This document shows, piece after piece, positions 13,439-13,900 of a stretch of 13,900 nt of DNA. The notes under the pieces are model-generated. The model saw only the letters and a list, made by a program, of their open reading frames with translations. It had not been told where the DNA came from and did no database searches. Location of the stretch: the NCBI GenBank assembly GCA_021299565.1, contig JAJTHA010000098.1:1-13900 (forward strand), read 5' to 3'. Numbering within the stretch: the stretch's first letter is position 1; each line of letters starts with the position of its first letter. A program made the translations under genes and the position numbers. Source of the DNA: Candidatus Caenarcanales bacterium. GTDB taxonomy: Bacteria > Cyanobacteriota > Vampirovibrionia > LMEP-6097.

Positions 13439-13900
13439 AGCTTTGTTTACTTTAGCCTGAATTTCAGTATCTTTTATGCAGTCAGTTGTATCAACTCTTA
13501 CAACAATCACACCTTTACTTTTTAGATACTCATCTCTTTCTTTTTGAAAAAGAGTGTGATTATGAGCGTTTCCATCAATTTCGAGATCTATTTTAGTATT
13601 TCCCAATAAAATTAAAATATCAGGAACAAAACCTGCATGATCGAGAGCAAATTTAACTAGCTTGTTCGGATTAGCAAGTGCAAAATTTATTGTATTAAAA
13701 ATCTCTACGCCATGTTCACTTATATAATAGTGAGCAATTCTTTCTCCACTAGCAAGTTTAGTAGTATTAGCTATGTGTTTTTTTATCATTGCGATTATGT
13801 TTTGATTTGATAAATCATTTATTAGAATTCTTTTCAAACTAGTATTTTCTTTTAAATGGTGCTTAATTAATTCTATTTCGCTATAAATTTGACTATAAGC
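13418..13900 (-). CDS. DUF559-type nuclease-fold protein, 5' end outside the window
   Basis: The C-terminal part reads IDLEIDGNAHNHTLFQKERD followed by EYLKSKGVIVVRV. This is the DUF559 pattern (E-x-D-G-x-x-H, Arg-Asp, then a hydrophobic strand), a Vsr/PD-(D/E)XK-like fold. An upstream PDILIL strand may supply another acidic residue. A TTG at 13837 would give 139 residues, but the frame stays open to the window edge with plausible coding (AYSQIYSEIELIKHHLKE), so the true start probably lies beyond 13900. DUF559 proteins are often small and linked to Vsr-like nucleases, but their activity is largely untested. It converges on, and overlaps by 21 bases, the nuclease-like gene to its left. Confidence 0.7.
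   Translation of the reverse strand, partial: AYSQIYSEIELIKHHLKENTSLKRILINDLSNQNIIAMIKKHIANTTKLASGERIAHYYISEHGVEIFNTINFALANPNKLVKFALDHAGFVPDILILLGNTKIDLEIDGNAHNHTLFQKERDEYLKSKGVIVVRVDTTDCIKDTEIQAKVNKALSRFKG

Overview
The window is a stretch of bacterial chromosome. It is AT-rich, uses standard stop codons, and has frequent GTG or TTG starts. Most of it is housekeeping genes; the right end looks like an accessory block. The best taxonomic hint is the single-cysteine bL33, which ends in HKEIK and resembles cyanobacterial and plastid L33. With the low GC and many short palindromic intergenic repeats, this suggests a non-photosynthetic cyanobacterial relative (Melainabacteria/Vampirovibrionia type). 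That placement is an inference from a few proteins and is tentative.

Left part (1-5886). The 3' tail of an unidentified + strand gene ends at 48 and is followed by a clear intrinsic terminator. Next comes a 281-base spacer filled with palindromic repeats, then an orphan 108-residue gene. Four - strand genes follow, read right to left: an HDOD-domain regulator, an Mrp/ApbC iron-sulfur carrier ATPase, glycerol-3-phosphate dehydrogenase GlpD and glycerol kinase GlpK. glpD and glpK overlap by 17 bases. Together they convert glycerol to glycerol-3-phosphate and then to dihydroxyacetone phosphate. No GlpF facilitator is present in the window.

Middle part (5887-10651). A + strand operon carries rpmG (bL33), a class I/II PLP aminotransferase four bases later, and an unusually long uracil phosphoribosyltransferase-like gene overlapping the aminotransferase. 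A 256-base spacer follows with two tandem CGTGAAT hairpins and another two-hairpin repeat. A short-chain dehydrogenase/reductase homologue lacking the catalytic Tyr and Lys is on the - strand. Divergent from it is radA, which has an in-frame insert of about 45 residues. The insert's DNA is richer in GC, contains palindromes, and shares an 18/20 inverted match with the radA promoter region, so it looks like a protein-coding palindromic repeat insertion.

Right part (10652-13900). Base composition becomes more AT-rich. An ATP-binding AAA_14/DUF4143-type protein and a 505-residue protein with a PD-(D/E)XK nuclease-like C-terminal motif are translationally coupled by an ATGA overlap. They sit behind an extended -10 promoter that ends almost at the start codon and carries two palindromic operator-like sites 22 bp apart. 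A DUF559-type nuclease-fold gene, cut by the window edge, converges on this pair with a 21-base overlap. This region is the best candidate for an undescribed system, possibly defence or another nucleic-acid-related function. Neither the function nor the link to defence is shown by the sequence.
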